Source: Pseudomonas putida (GTDB lineage Bacteria; Pseudomonadota; Gammaproteobacteria; Pseudomonadales; Pseudomonadaceae). Taken from it: a DNA stretch of 64,000 nt. The stretch is from NCBI RefSeq assembly GCF_004357765.1, contig NZ_SMTE01000012.1, forward strand, positions 1-64,000, read 5' to 3'. Made by a program: the position numbers and the translations under genes. A model generated the notes under the pieces. It worked only from the letters and a program-made list of their open reading frames with translations, searched no databases and was not told the DNA's origin. Of this stretch, positions 20,320 through 28,927 are shown one piece after another. How positions within the stretch are numbered: position 1 is the stretch's first letter; each line of letters opens with the position of its first letter.

Positions 20320-20985
20320 TCAACGTCTCCCCATCAGCAGCCGCTGCCCCAGCCAGAGCAGCAACTGACGCACGACGATCGCCATGACCAGGTACAGCGC
20401 GGTGGTCAGCAGGTAGGTTTCAAAAGCCCGGAAATTGCGCGACTGGATGAAGTTGGCGGCGAACGACAACTCCTCGGTGGCGATCTGCGAGCACACCGCC
20501 GACCCCAGCATGACGATCACGATCTGGCTCGACAGCGCCGGCCAGACCTTGGCCAGCGCCGGCTGCAGGACCACGTGGCGAAACGCCTCGAAGCGGCTCA
20601 TGGCCAGCGCCGCCGCGGCTTCCAACTGGCCTTTGGGAATGGCCTGGATGCCGGCGCGGATGATCTCGGTGGAATAGGCGCCCAGGTTGATCACCATGGC
20701 CAATACCGCGGCCTGCCATTCCGTCAAGAGCACCCCCAGCGACGGCAGGCCGAAGAAGATGAAGAACAACTGGACGATGAACGGCGTGTTGCGGATCAGC
20801 TCGACGTACAGGCCGAACAGCGCATCGAACGGCCTCAACCGCCAGGCACGCACGCCGGCACCGACGATGCCGATGGCGACCCCGACCAGGGTGCCGACCA
20901 GCGTCAGCTGGAGGGTGAACAAGGCGCCTTTGAGCAACAGGTCGCCCTGGGCCAACACCGGGGCGAAATCGAATTGATAAGCCAT
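20320..20985 (-). CDS. Amino acid ABC transporter permease 1
   Basis: Inner-membrane permease of 221 residues in the HisQ/GlnP family. The EAA-type loop is EAAAALAMSRFEAFRHVVLQP, and the segment before it (NTPFIVQLFFIFFGLP) is typical. It pairs with the adjacent 215-residue permease to form the channel. It lies 23 bases downstream of the binding-protein gene. Confidence 0.92.
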   Translation of the reverse strand: MAYQFDFAPVLAQGDLLLKGALFTLQLTLVGTLVGVAIGIVGAGVRAWRLRPFDALFGLYVELIRNTPFIVQLFFIFFGLPSLGVLLTEWQAAVLAMVINLGAYSTEIIRAGIQAIPKGQLEAAAALAMSRFEAFRHVVLQPALAKVWPALSSQIVIVMLGSAVCSQIATEELSFAANFIQSRNFRAFETYLLTTALYLVMAIVVRQLLLWLGQRLLMGRR

Positions 20986-21008
20986 GGGTCAACGACTCCC
21001 GAGGCCGC

Positions 21009-21794
21009 TCAGAGATCGGCCGGCAGTGGCTGCTTCAGCCATTTCTCGGCGTTGCGGTTGAGGCTGCCGTCAGCTTTGGCCGCATCGAGGGTGGCATTGA
21101 CCTTTTCCAGCAAGGCCGGCTCCTGCTTGGCCAGGCCGACATAGACCGGCGAGTCCTTGAGCTTGACCTTCATCACCGGGACCTTGGACGGATTCTTCTC
21201 GGCGATGACCGCCATCACCACACTGCCGCTGGCGATCAGGTCGACCTGGCCCGAGAGGTAGGCGGCGATGGTCGAGTTGTTGTCCTCGAAGCGTTTGATG
21301 GTCGCGCCTTTGGGCGCCACGGCGCTGAGTTCCATGTCCTCGATCGAGCCGCGGGTCACGCTGATGGTCTTGCCGGCGATGGCGTCGATGTCGGCGATCG
21401 CGGTTTGCTCAGGGCCGAACACCGCCAGGTAGAACGGTGCATAGGGGCGGGAGAAGTCGATCACCGCCTGGCGTTCGGCATTCTTGCCCAGGCTGGAGAT
21501 CACCAGGTCGACCTTGCCGGTGGTCAGGAACGGAATGCGATTGGTGCTGTTGACGGGAGTGAGGGCCAGCTTCACGCCCAGCTTGTCGGCCAACAGTTGT
21601 GCGGTGTCGATGTCCAGGCCGCGCGGCTTGAGATCCGGCCCGACCGAACCGAAGGGTGGGAAGTCCTGGGGCACGGCCACCTTGAGCACGCCACGGGCGG
21701 TGATATCGGCCAGCGCGTCGGCTTGGGCATGGGAAACGGCCAAGGCGCCGCCGCACAGCAGGGTCGAAAGGAACAGGGAGCGAAGGGTTTTCAT
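21009..21794 (-). CDS. Periplasmic amino-acid-type substrate-binding protein
   Basis: Solute-binding protein of 261 residues (SBP_bac_3 family). It has a clear Sec signal (MKTLRSLFLSTLLCGGALAVSHA) cleaved near residue 24. The mature protein begins ITARGVLKVAVPQDFPPFG, and the family ligand motifs follow (LDIDTAQLLADKLG). The start at 21794 is set by the signal peptide; the longer in-frame ORF has no ribosome site. First gene of the importer operon, behind a sigma-54-like promoter at 21840-21855. The ligand cannot be inferred. Confidence 0.93.
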   Translation of the reverse strand: MKTLRSLFLSTLLCGGALAVSHAQADALADITARGVLKVAVPQDFPPFGSVGPDLKPRGLDIDTAQLLADKLGVKLALTPVNSTNRIPFLTTGKVDLVISSLGKNAERQAVIDFSRPYAPFYLAVFGPEQTAIADIDAIAGKTISVTRGSIEDMELSAVAPKGATIKRFEDNNSTIAAYLSGQVDLIASGSVVMAVIAEKNPSKVPVMKVKLKDSPVYVGLAKQEPALLEKVNATLDAAKADGSLNRNAEKWLKQPLPADL

Positions 21795-21839
21795 GGGAAA
21801 TGCCTCTGGGGATGCAGTGAAGTGCCTGCCAGCGGAAAT

Positions 21840-21855
21840 TGCACAGGCCATGCCA
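21840..21855 (-). promoter_or_regulatory. Sigma-54-type promoter of the importer operon
   Basis: On the minus strand the 16 bases TGGCATGGCCTGTGCA match the sigma-54 consensus TGGCACG-N4-TTGCA at 10 of 12 fixed positions, with the required 10-base spacing between the -24 GG and -12 GC. Transcription would start about 35 bases before the binding-protein ATG. This fits nitrogen-linked control. Confidence 0.6.
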
Positions 21856-21907
21856 GCATTGCCCCGATCCCCCTGCACACCGTAGTTTCGGCGCCCGACG
21901 AGGTCTT

Positions 21908-21922
21908 ACTGGTCTGAACAGT
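21908..21922. promoter_or_regulatory. FadR-type operator, distal copy
   Basis: ACTGGTCTGAACAGT, an imperfect palindrome (TGGT-N3-AACA core) repeated exactly for 14 bases at 22033-22046. It lies between the importer promoter and the divergent regulator gene. Confidence 0.6.
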
Positions 21923-22032
21923 TGCGCGGCGCACGCCTCGCTTTCGTGCACCGGCGCACCCGGCTGCGCCACGGCGGCGCAACGCTTGCCAGGGGACCGC
22001 GAAAGCCATTACAAAGCGCAGATCGTTGTCCA

Positions 22033-22046
22033 ACTGGTCTGAACAG
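22033..22046. promoter_or_regulatory. FadR-type operator, copy abutting the regulator start
   Basis: ACTGGTCTGAACAG, identical to the site 125 bases upstream and touching the ATG at 22047. Binding here should block transcription or early elongation of the regulator gene, which indicates autoregulation. Confidence 0.6.
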
Positions 22047-22736
22047 ATGCTCGACACGCTCCCTCGCGCCGTTCCGGAAATTGCCCTGCAAGCCATTCGC
22101 CAGCTGATTCGCGACGGTGGCTACCAGCCCGGCGACGCCTTGCCGTCCCAGCGCGACCTGGCCGAGCAGCTAGGGGTCAGTCGCGCCTCCCTGCGCGAGG
22201 CGCTGTCATCGTTGAGCGCCCTGGGCCTGGTCAGCGTTCAGCCGGGCAAGGGGGTGTTCGTGCAGGAGCCCCCTGCTCCGGCCCCCAGCTTCGCCTGGCC
22301 TTATGCCGAGCAGGTCTCCGCCGTCGACACCTTCCAACTGCGCTATGCCCTCGAAGGCTTCGCAGCCGGCCTGGCTGCGCTGTACCTGACCGCTGCGGAC
22401 ATCGACGAGCTCGAAGCCAATGTCGAGGCCATGCGCCAGGAGCTGCGCGCAGGGCGTTTCGACAGCGCCGCCCGCCTCGACTTCGCCTTCCACCAGCGCT
22501 TGCTCGAAGCCAGCGGCAACCGCGCCATGCTGCAGGTGATCACCGCCAGTCAGGACATCTTCCTGGAGAGCCAGAAACTGCCGTTCATTCGCCCCGAGCG
22601 CGCCATGGAGACCTGGCAGGAACACCGCAAGATCCTGCGTCAGCTCGCCCGCGGCAATCAGGCCGGCGCGCAACGGGCCATGCAGGAGCATATTCGCAAT
22701 GCGGCCCTGCGCACCGGCGTCGGCTTCACCGCGTAG
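22047..22736 (+). CDS. FadR-type GntR regulator of the adjacent importer/polyamine block
   Basis: Regulator of 229 residues. The winged-helix domain is at residues about 10-75 (ALPSQRDLAEQLGVSRASLREAL, then GKGVFVQEPP) and the FCD effector domain is C-terminal (DFAFHQRLLEASGN). No good Shine-Dalgarno site precedes the ATG at 22047, and an in-frame TTG lies at 22026. The transcript may be leaderless or weakly translated. It is divergent from the binding-protein operon and flanked by two identical operators, which implies control of itself and of the importer. The effector is unknown. Confidence 0.85.
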   Translation: MLDTLPRAVPEIALQAIRQLIRDGGYQPGDALPSQRDLAEQLGVSRASLREALSSLSALGLVSVQPGKGVFVQEPPAPAPSFAWPYAEQVSAVDTFQLRYALEGFAAGLAALYLTAADIDELEANVEAMRQELRAGRFDSAARLDFAFHQRLLEASGNRAMLQVITASQDIFLESQKLPFIRPERAMETWQEHRKILRQLARGNQAGAQRAMQEHIRNAALRTGVGFTA

Positions 22737-22935
22737 CGCTGTGCACGATCGCGCACCGTTGTGAGGCATCAGCGGCGCGATCGCAGCGCCCGACCGCCCC
22801 ACCACAGCTCCATCACGGCCTCTGCCATGCCCCTGCGGCCCTGTGCGCGCCGTTCCGGCATCCTCATTGCAAGGACTCCCTCGCTGGTGCACAACGGTGC
22901 GCCATCCAAGTCGGCAGGTGTGGCAAGGAGTGGCT

Positions 22936-24345
22936 ATGACCCGGGCTTTTTTCAACGAGATGTACGATACCAACGGTGGTTGCCGCCCTCACTATCAAGA
23001 GTTCTCACGCTGGCTGGCGAACACCCCCCTGGAACTGCTGGAACAACGTCGACGCGAGGCCGACCTGTTGTTTCATCGTGCTGGCATCACCTTCACCTTG
23101 TACGGTGACAAACAGGACACCGAGCGCCTGATTCCCTTCGACATCATCCCGCGCAGCATCCGCGCCAGCGAATGGCGCACGGTCGAGCGCGGCTGCATCC
23201 AGCGGGTCCAGGCCCTGAACCTGTTCCTCCAGGACATCTACCACGACCAGCGTATCCTCAAGGCCGGCATCATCCCGCCGGAACAGGTGCTGGCCAACGA
23301 AGGCTACCAGGTCGCCATGCAGGGCCTGGACCTGCACCGCGGGCTGTACGCCCATGTCGCCGGCGTCGACCTGGTGCGTGACAGCGACGGCAGCTACTAC
23401 GTGCTGGAGGACAACCTGCGCACCCCCAGCGGTGTCAGCTACATGCTCGAAGACCGCAAGATGATGATGCGCCTGTTCCCCGAACTGTTCGCCGCCCAGC
23501 GCATCGCGCCCATCGACCACTACCCCAACCTGTTGCTGGACACGCTCAAGAGCGCCAGCCCGCTGGACAACCCCACCGCCGTGGTGCTCACCCCCGGCCG
23601 CTTCAACAGCGCTTACTTCGAACATGCGTTCCTGGCCCGCGAAATGGGCATCGAGCTGGTCGAAGGCGCGGACCTGTTCGTGCGCGACGACCATGTCTAC
23701 ATGCGCACTACCGCAGGCCCCCAGCAGGTGGACGTGATCTATCGCCGCCTGGACGACGATTTCCTCGACCCGCTGTCGTTCAACCCCGACTCCATGCTCG
23801 GCGTGCCCGGGCTGGTCGCGGTCTACCGCGCCGGCAACGTCGTGCTGGCCAATGCGGTCGGCACCGGCGTGGCCGATGACAAGTCGATCTACCCCTACGT
23901 CGACGAGATGATCCGCTTCTACCTGGCCGAGGAACCCATCCTCAAGAACGTGCCCACCTGGCAATGCCGCAAGCCCCAGGACCTGGCCCATGTGCTGGCC
24001 CACCTGCCCGAGCTGGTGGTCAAGGAAACCCAGGGCTCCGGCGGCTATGGCATGTTGGTCGGCCCGGCGGCGAGCGCGGCGCAGATCGAAGACTTCCGGG
24101 CGCGGATCAAGGCCCGCCCGCATGCCTACATCGCCCAGCCGACCCTGTGTCTGTCGACCTGCCCGACCTTCGTCGAAAGCGGCATCGCCCCTCGGCATAT
24201 CGACCTGCGGCCCTTCGTGCTGTCGGGCAGCGAAACCCGCCTGGTGCCCGGTGGCCTCACCCGCGTGGCGCTGCAGGAAGGCTCGCTGGTGGTCAACTCG
24301 TCGCAAGGCGGCGGAACCAAGGACACCTGGGTGGTGGAGGACTGA
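22936..24345 (+). CDS. Circularly permuted ATP-grasp protein of the Anbu cluster
   Basis: A 469-residue protein of the COG2308 family, with a circularly permuted ATP-grasp fold that suggests peptide-bond or amide formation on an unknown substrate. Characteristic stretches are FFNEMYDTNGGCRPHYQEF at the N-terminus, YYVLEDNLRTPSGVSYMLEDR, and VVKETQGSGGYGMLVGP near the end. The start at 22936 follows AAGGAG; the longer ORF to 22843 has no ribosome site. First of four genes with the alpha-E, transglutaminase and Anbu genes. In other bacteria this set is known as a conserved unit of uncertain function. Confidence 0.92.
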   Translation: MTRAFFNEMYDTNGGCRPHYQEFSRWLANTPLELLEQRRREADLLFHRAGITFTLYGDKQDTERLIPFDIIPRSIRASEWRTVERGCIQRVQALNLFLQDIYHDQRILKAGIIPPEQVLANEGYQVAMQGLDLHRGLYAHVAGVDLVRDSDGSYYVLEDNLRTPSGVSYMLEDRKMMMRLFPELFAAQRIAPIDHYPNLLLDTLKSASPLDNPTAVVLTPGRFNSAYFEHAFLAREMGIELVEGADLFVRDDHVYMRTTAGPQQVDVIYRRLDDDFLDPLSFNPDSMLGVPGLVAVYRAGNVVLANAVGTGVADDKSIYPYVDEMIRFYLAEEPILKNVPTWQCRKPQDLAHVLAHLPELVVKETQGSGGYGMLVGPAASAAQIEDFRARIKARPHAYIAQPTLCLSTCPTFVESGIAPRHIDLRPFVLSGSETRLVPGGLTRVALQEGSLVVNSSQGGGTKDTWVVED

Positions 24346-24349
24346 TCCC

Positions 24350-25300
24350 ATGCTCTCGAGAACCGCTTCCGACCTGTACTGGATGTCCCGTTACCTGGAG
24401 CGCGCCGAGAACCTCGCGCGCATGCTCGAAGTCAGCTATCTGCTGTCGCTGATGCCCCAGGCCGGGCGCAGTGACGGCCACGCCGAACTGGCGATGTCGC
24501 TGCTGGCGTCGGGCACGCTGGACGATTACATCCGCCGCCATACCGAACTCGATAGCGAGCGCATGCTGCACTTCTTCGCCCTCGACGCCACCAACCCCAG
24601 CAGCATCTATTGCTGCCTGCAGGCGGCCAGGACCAACGCCCATGCGGTGCGTGGGCGGATCACCGCCGACATGTGGGAGAACATCAACGCAACCTGGATC
24701 GAAATGCGCAACATCGCCAACAGCGGCTTGGGGCGCTATGGCATCAGTCAGTTCTGCGAATGGGTCAAGGAACGCTCGCACCTGTTCCGCGGCGCCACCT
24801 CCGGCACCATCATGCGCAACGACGCGTACAGTTTCATTCGCCTGGGCACCTTTCTGGAGCGGGCCGACAACACCCTGCGCCTGCTCGATGCCCGCTATGA
24901 AATGTTCGGCGAGGCCTCCGAGGAAGTCAGCGACGATTCGGCCCGCGGCTACTACCAATGGAGCGCCCTGCTGCGCGCACTGACCTCCTATGAGGCGTTC
25001 AACGAGATCTACCGCAACGCGCCCACGGCCCAATCGGTGTCCGAGCTGTTGCTGCTGCGGGTGGACGTGCCCCGCTCGCTGCATGCCTGCATCGAGGAAC
25101 TCGACCAGATCCTGGCCAGCCTGCCCGGCAACACCGGGCGCCCGGCCCAGCGCCTGGCCGCCGAGCTCAACGCGCGGCTGCGCTACACCGCCATCGACGA
25201 GATCATGGACGCCGGCCTGCACCTGTGGCTGACCGACTTCGTCGGGCGTATCAATCAACTGGGTCAGACCGTGCACAATGCCTACCTGGAGGTCATATGA
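24350..25300 (+). CDS. Alpha-E domain protein of the Anbu cluster
   Basis: A 316-residue, mostly helical protein (COG2307, alpha-E family) starting MLSRTASDLYWMSRYLERAENLARMLEV, the family hallmark. Glu- and Arg-rich helices such as FLERADNTLRLLDARYEMF continue through the protein. It begins 4 bases after the ATP-grasp stop, and its own stop overlaps the next start (ATGA). It always travels with the COG2308 partner, so a complex is likely. No catalytic motif is evident. Confidence 0.92.
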   Translation: MLSRTASDLYWMSRYLERAENLARMLEVSYLLSLMPQAGRSDGHAELAMSLLASGTLDDYIRRHTELDSERMLHFFALDATNPSSIYCCLQAARTNAHAVRGRITADMWENINATWIEMRNIANSGLGRYGISQFCEWVKERSHLFRGATSGTIMRNDAYSFIRLGTFLERADNTLRLLDARYEMFGEASEEVSDDSARGYYQWSALLRALTSYEAFNEIYRNAPTAQSVSELLLLRVDVPRSLHACIEELDQILASLPGNTGRPAQRLAAELNARLRYTAIDEIMDAGLHLWLTDFVGRINQLGQTVHNAYLEVI

Positions 25301-26076
25301 AACTCTCCATCCGCCACGACACCACCTACAGCTACGCCAGCGATGTGAGCAACAGCATCCAGTTCCTGCGCCTGACACCCCGCAGCAGTGAGCGCCAGCG
25401 CATCCTCGAGTGGCAACTGGACCTGCCGTGCAAGGTGAACGGCCAGATCGACCCTTACGGCAACATCCTGCACGTGCTGACCCTGGACAAGCCCCACGGC
25501 AACCTCGCGCTCACCGCTCAAGGCCTGGTGGAGATCGATCCGGCCTGCGAACAGGAAGCCGGCAGCCAGTCGCCGCTGCCCTTCTTGCGCAGCAGCAAAC
25601 TGACCCAAGCCGACGATGCCCTCAGGGATTTCGCTGCCAGCCACTGCGGCGCCCGCCGCGACCGGGCGGCGGTGGAAGACCTGATGCAGGCCCTGGCCGA
25701 TCACATGCCCTACAGCCCTGGCGCCACCTCGGTCGGCACCACCGCCGTCGAGGCCTTCTCCGGGGCGGCTGGGGTCTGCCAGGACCACACCCATGCGTTT
25801 CTCGCCTGCGCCCGCAGCCTGGGCATTCCGGCGCGCTATGTGTCGGGCTACCTGTGCACCGAGGACGAGCACCACCTGGCCAGCCACGCCTGGGCCGAGG
25901 CCTGGCTGGACGATGCCTGGTACAGCTTCGACATCACCAACCGCCTGACCCGGCCTGAGCGGCACCTCAAGCTGGCCGTCGGCCTGGATTACCTCGACGC
26001 CTGCCCGGTGCGCGGCGTGCGCCGTGGCGGCGGCACCGAATCGATGCAGGCCAACGTCCAGGTCCAGCACCAATGA
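25297..26076 (+). CDS. Transglutaminase-like cysteine protease of the Anbu cluster
   Basis: A 259-residue protein (COG1305) with an N-terminal beta domain (MKLSIRHDTTYSYASDV) and a transglutaminase-like core. The triad is visible as Cys in GVCQDHTHAF, His in SHAWAEAWL and Asp in YSFDITN. The ATG at 25297 overlaps the alpha-E stop by 4 bases. It has no export signal, so it acts in the cytoplasm. By family it probably cleaves or forms amide bonds on the product of the ATP-grasp partner; this is inference. Confidence 0.92.
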   Translation: MKLSIRHDTTYSYASDVSNSIQFLRLTPRSSERQRILEWQLDLPCKVNGQIDPYGNILHVLTLDKPHGNLALTAQGLVEIDPACEQEAGSQSPLPFLRSSKLTQADDALRDFAASHCGARRDRAAVEDLMQALADHMPYSPGATSVGTTAVEAFSGAAGVCQDHTHAFLACARSLGIPARYVSGYLCTEDEHHLASHAWAEAWLDDAWYSFDITNRLTRPERHLKLAVGLDYLDACPVRGVRRGGGTESMQANVQVQHQ

Positions 26077-26145
26077 CGCAACCGGCGCCCCTTCGGCGCT
26101 GAGCCGGGGCGCCGATCACTTTTCAGACACAGGATAAGCGCACAC

Positions 26146-26880
26146 ATGACGTATTGCGTCGCCATGCAACTGGCGGACGGGTTGGTGTTCATCTCCGATT
26201 CACGTACCAACGCGGGCATTGACCAGATTTCCACCTTCCGCAAGCTGTTCGTGTTCAGTACACCGGGGGGTCGGCTGATCGTCCTGCAGACCTCCGGCAA
26301 CCTGGCCACCTCGCAGTCTGTGGTCAACCTGCTGAAGCAAAGGACCCGCACGTCCGCTTCGCACCTGTTGAACGTCGGCACGCTCTACGATGCGGCAGTG
26401 ATGGTCGCCGACACCCTGCGCGAGGTGATCCTGCGCGATTGCAGCAAGCTCGCCTCGAAAGCCGACCTGAGCTGCGCGCTCATCGTCGGTGGGCAGATCG
26501 CCGGGGGGCCGATGGGCATCTACAACATCTACGCCCAGGGCAATTTCTTCCAGGCCACCGAGGACACGCCGTTCCTGCAACTGGGCGAGAGCAAGTACGG
26601 CAAGCCGATTCTCGATCGCAACCTGACCTACCACACTCCGCTCGACGAAGCGCTGCGCTGTGGCCTGATCTCGTTCGATTCGACCATGCGCAGCAACCTG
26701 TCGGTCGGCATGCCGCTGGATCTGCTGGTGTACCGCAAGGACAGCTTCGCGGCCGGGGAGCAGGTGCGTATCGACCGCGAAGATGCCTATTTCAGCCAGA
26801 TCCGTGCGCAATGGAGCGATGGTCTTAAAGCCCTGCTGGCCGAACTGCCGGCGCCGCCTGCCGACTACCTGAACGAATGA
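26146..26880 (+). CDS. Anbu (ancestral beta-subunit) proteasome-like peptidase
   Basis: A 244-residue Ntn hydrolase of the Anbu/COG3484 family, related to HslV and proteasome beta subunits. The initiator Met directly precedes the nucleophile (MTYCVAMQ: Thr1 after Met removal). Asp17 in FISDSRT and the lysine in TFRKLFVF complete the usual catalytic set. HslV is about 175 residues, so this protein has the Anbu C-terminal extension. It follows the ATP-grasp/alpha-E/transglutaminase genes after a 69-base gap. No unfoldase is encoded beside it. Substrates remain unknown. Confidence 0.92.
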   Translation: MTYCVAMQLADGLVFISDSRTNAGIDQISTFRKLFVFSTPGGRLIVLQTSGNLATSQSVVNLLKQRTRTSASHLLNVGTLYDAAVMVADTLREVILRDCSKLASKADLSCALIVGGQIAGGPMGIYNIYAQGNFFQATEDTPFLQLGESKYGKPILDRNLTYHTPLDEALRCGLISFDSTMRSNLSVGMPLDLLVYRKDSFAAGEQVRIDREDAYFSQIRAQWSDGLKALLAELPAPPADYLNE

Positions 26881-27025
26881 CTGGCTAAACGGGTCACGTT
26901 GACCCTCCTCGAAACTTCCAACACCCTGGGTGCGCCACCGATGCCCCGGGCGCACCAGTGAACCTTCGGGGGCTGTCGGGGCTCAGTTGTCCAAACCGCG
27001 CTTGCGACATCGACAAAGGATTGCC

Positions 27026-28783
27026 ATGGCCCCCGCCTCCTCCACCGCCCTTCCCGCCCTGCGCGTCGAACGTGAGCTGAGCCTGCGGGCGGTGCTCACG
27101 GGGACCTTGCTGGGCATCTTGCTCACGCCGTCGAATGTGTATGCGGGGCTGAGGATCGGCTGGTCGTTCAACATGTCGATCATCGCCTTGCTGGTCGGCT
27201 TCGCCCTCTGGCAAGGCCTGGCCGGGCGCCGCAAAGGCCAACCCGATTGGTCGCTGCATGAAAGCAACATCAACCAAACCGTGGCTTCGGCCGCCGCTTC
27301 GATCATCTCCGGCGGGCTGGTCGCGCCGATTCCGGCGTATACCCTGCTCACCGGTCAGCAACTGGACCCGGTGCCACTGATGGCCTGGGTTTTTTCCGTG
27401 AGCTTTCTGGGCATCTGGATCGCCTGGTACTTGCGCCCCTCCCTGCTCAACGACCCGGAGCTGAAGTTTCCTGAAGGCATGGCGACCTTGGAAACCCTGC
27501 AGCAGATCTACCAGCACGGTCGCGAAGCGATGACCCGCATCAAGGTGCTGTGCAGCGCCGCGGTGCTGTCCGGGCTGGTGAAATGGGTGGATGGGTTCGT
27601 CTGGACGATCCCGCGCTGGGCCCCCTCGCCGGTGCTCGAGCGCCTGACCTTCACCTTCGACCCTTCGCTGATGCTGATCGGCTTCGGCAGCATCATCGGC
27701 ATCCGCGTGGGCCTGACCTTGCTGCTCGGCGCCGCACTGGCCTGGGGCGGCCTGGCGCCGTGGCTGATCGAGCATGCCCTGGTGGTGTTGCCCGCCAACG
27801 CCAGCGGCCCACAGTTCGCCACCTTGGTGGAATGGCTGTTGTGGCCAGGGGTGAGCCTGATGGTCTGCGCGACCCTGACATCATTGGCGATTCGCCTGGT
27901 GCAGGCCTCCCGGCGCTCGCCGAGCAAGCGCCGGGAGTGCCACGCCCCGCGCGCCAGGCTGCGCTTGACCCCGTGGCCGGCGTCATGCCTGCTGCTGGCC
28001 ATCGCCCTGGTGGTGACCCTCCAGGTGCTGTTGTTCGGGATCGACGGGTGGATGGCGCTGCTGAGCATTCCGTTGGCACTGTGCCTGGCCGTGGTGGCCG
28101 CCCGGGTGGTCGGCGCCACCGGCATCGCGCCGATCGGGGCGATTGGCAAGCTGTCGCAGCTCGGCTTCGGCCTGGTCGCTCCCGGCCAGGTGGCGATCAA
28201 CCTGATGAGCGCCAATACCGCCGGCGGCGCAGCCGGGCAGTCGACCGACCTGATGAACGACTTCAAGGTCGGCCAGGCCATCGGTGCGACCCCGCACAAG
28301 CAGCTGATCGCGCAATGCATCGGGATTTTCATCGGCAGCGTGGTGGGTGTGCTGGTCTACCGCCTGCTGATTCCCGACCCACAGACGATGCTGCTCACCG
28401 AGCAGTGGCCCGCCCCGGCCGTGGCGACCTGGAAAGCCGTGGCGCAGACCCTGACCCAAGGCTTGGGAGCGCTGTCGTTGCCGGTGCGCTGGGCGATCGT
28501 GGCCGGTAGCGTCGCGGGGGTGGTGCTTGGGGCGCTGGACAGCCTGCTGCCGCCACGCGCTGCGCGCTGGCTGCCGAGTACCGCGGCGCTGGGCCTGGCG
28601 TTCATCCTGCCGGCGTCGATCGCCATGATGATGGGCTTGGGGGCGGTGCTGACCTGGTTGGTCAGTTGCCGCTGGCCACGTATGGCTGAACGCTTTGCGA
28701 TTACGGCGGCGGCGGGGTTGATTGCGGGGGAAAGTATCACCGGGGTGGGGGCTTCGTTCTGGGAGATGTTGCGGGGGTTGTAG
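27026..28783 (+). CDS. OPT family oligopeptide/metal-conjugate transporter
   Basis: Inner-membrane secondary transporter of 585 residues in the OPT superfamily, which moves peptides or metal-chelate complexes. About 14 hydrophobic segments are visible. Family motifs include LLGILLTPSNVYAGLRIGWSFNMS near residue 30 and NTAGGAAGQSTDLMNDFKVGQAIG mid-protein. The ATG at 27026 is preceded by AAAGGA; the longer ORF from 26930 is not supported. It follows Anbu after about 145 bases and may be independently transcribed. The substrate is unknown. Confidence 0.9.
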   Translation: MAPASSTALPALRVERELSLRAVLTGTLLGILLTPSNVYAGLRIGWSFNMSIIALLVGFALWQGLAGRRKGQPDWSLHESNINQTVASAAASIISGGLVAPIPAYTLLTGQQLDPVPLMAWVFSVSFLGIWIAWYLRPSLLNDPELKFPEGMATLETLQQIYQHGREAMTRIKVLCSAAVLSGLVKWVDGFVWTIPRWAPSPVLERLTFTFDPSLMLIGFGSIIGIRVGLTLLLGAALAWGGLAPWLIEHALVVLPANASGPQFATLVEWLLWPGVSLMVCATLTSLAIRLVQASRRSPSKRRECHAPRARLRLTPWPASCLLLAIALVVTLQVLLFGIDGWMALLSIPLALCLAVVAARVVGATGIAPIGAIGKLSQLGFGLVAPGQVAINLMSANTAGGAAGQSTDLMNDFKVGQAIGATPHKQLIAQCIGIFIGSVVGVLVYRLLIPDPQTMLLTEQWPAPAVATWKAVAQTLTQGLGALSLPVRWAIVAGSVAGVVLGALDSLLPPRAARWLPSTAALGLAFILPASIAMMMGLGAVLTWLVSCRWPRMAERFAITAAAGLIAGESITGVGASFWEMLRGL

Positions 28784-28877
28784 GGGACGGATATCGAGCG
28801 CCGCCCGCGCGGCGCTCGGAAAGCTTCTGCAGTGATCGTTATGGCCCCTCTGCGTGGGCGCGCTTTAGGTGCATAAT

Positions 28878-28889
28878 CAAGCATGCTTG
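28878..28889. promoter_or_regulatory. CAAG-N4-CTTG operator at the repressor promoter
   Basis: CAAGCATGCTTG is a perfect 12-bp palindrome placed directly after a CATAAT -10-like hexamer (28872-28877) and 39 bases before the repressor start. The same CAAG-N4-CTTG pattern occurs at 30086 and 30129, so it is probably the binding site of the repressor itself. Confidence 0.6.
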
Positions 28890-28927
28890 CACATTGAAGA
28901 CTGTACGCTCGCCGAGCAACCTTGCAG

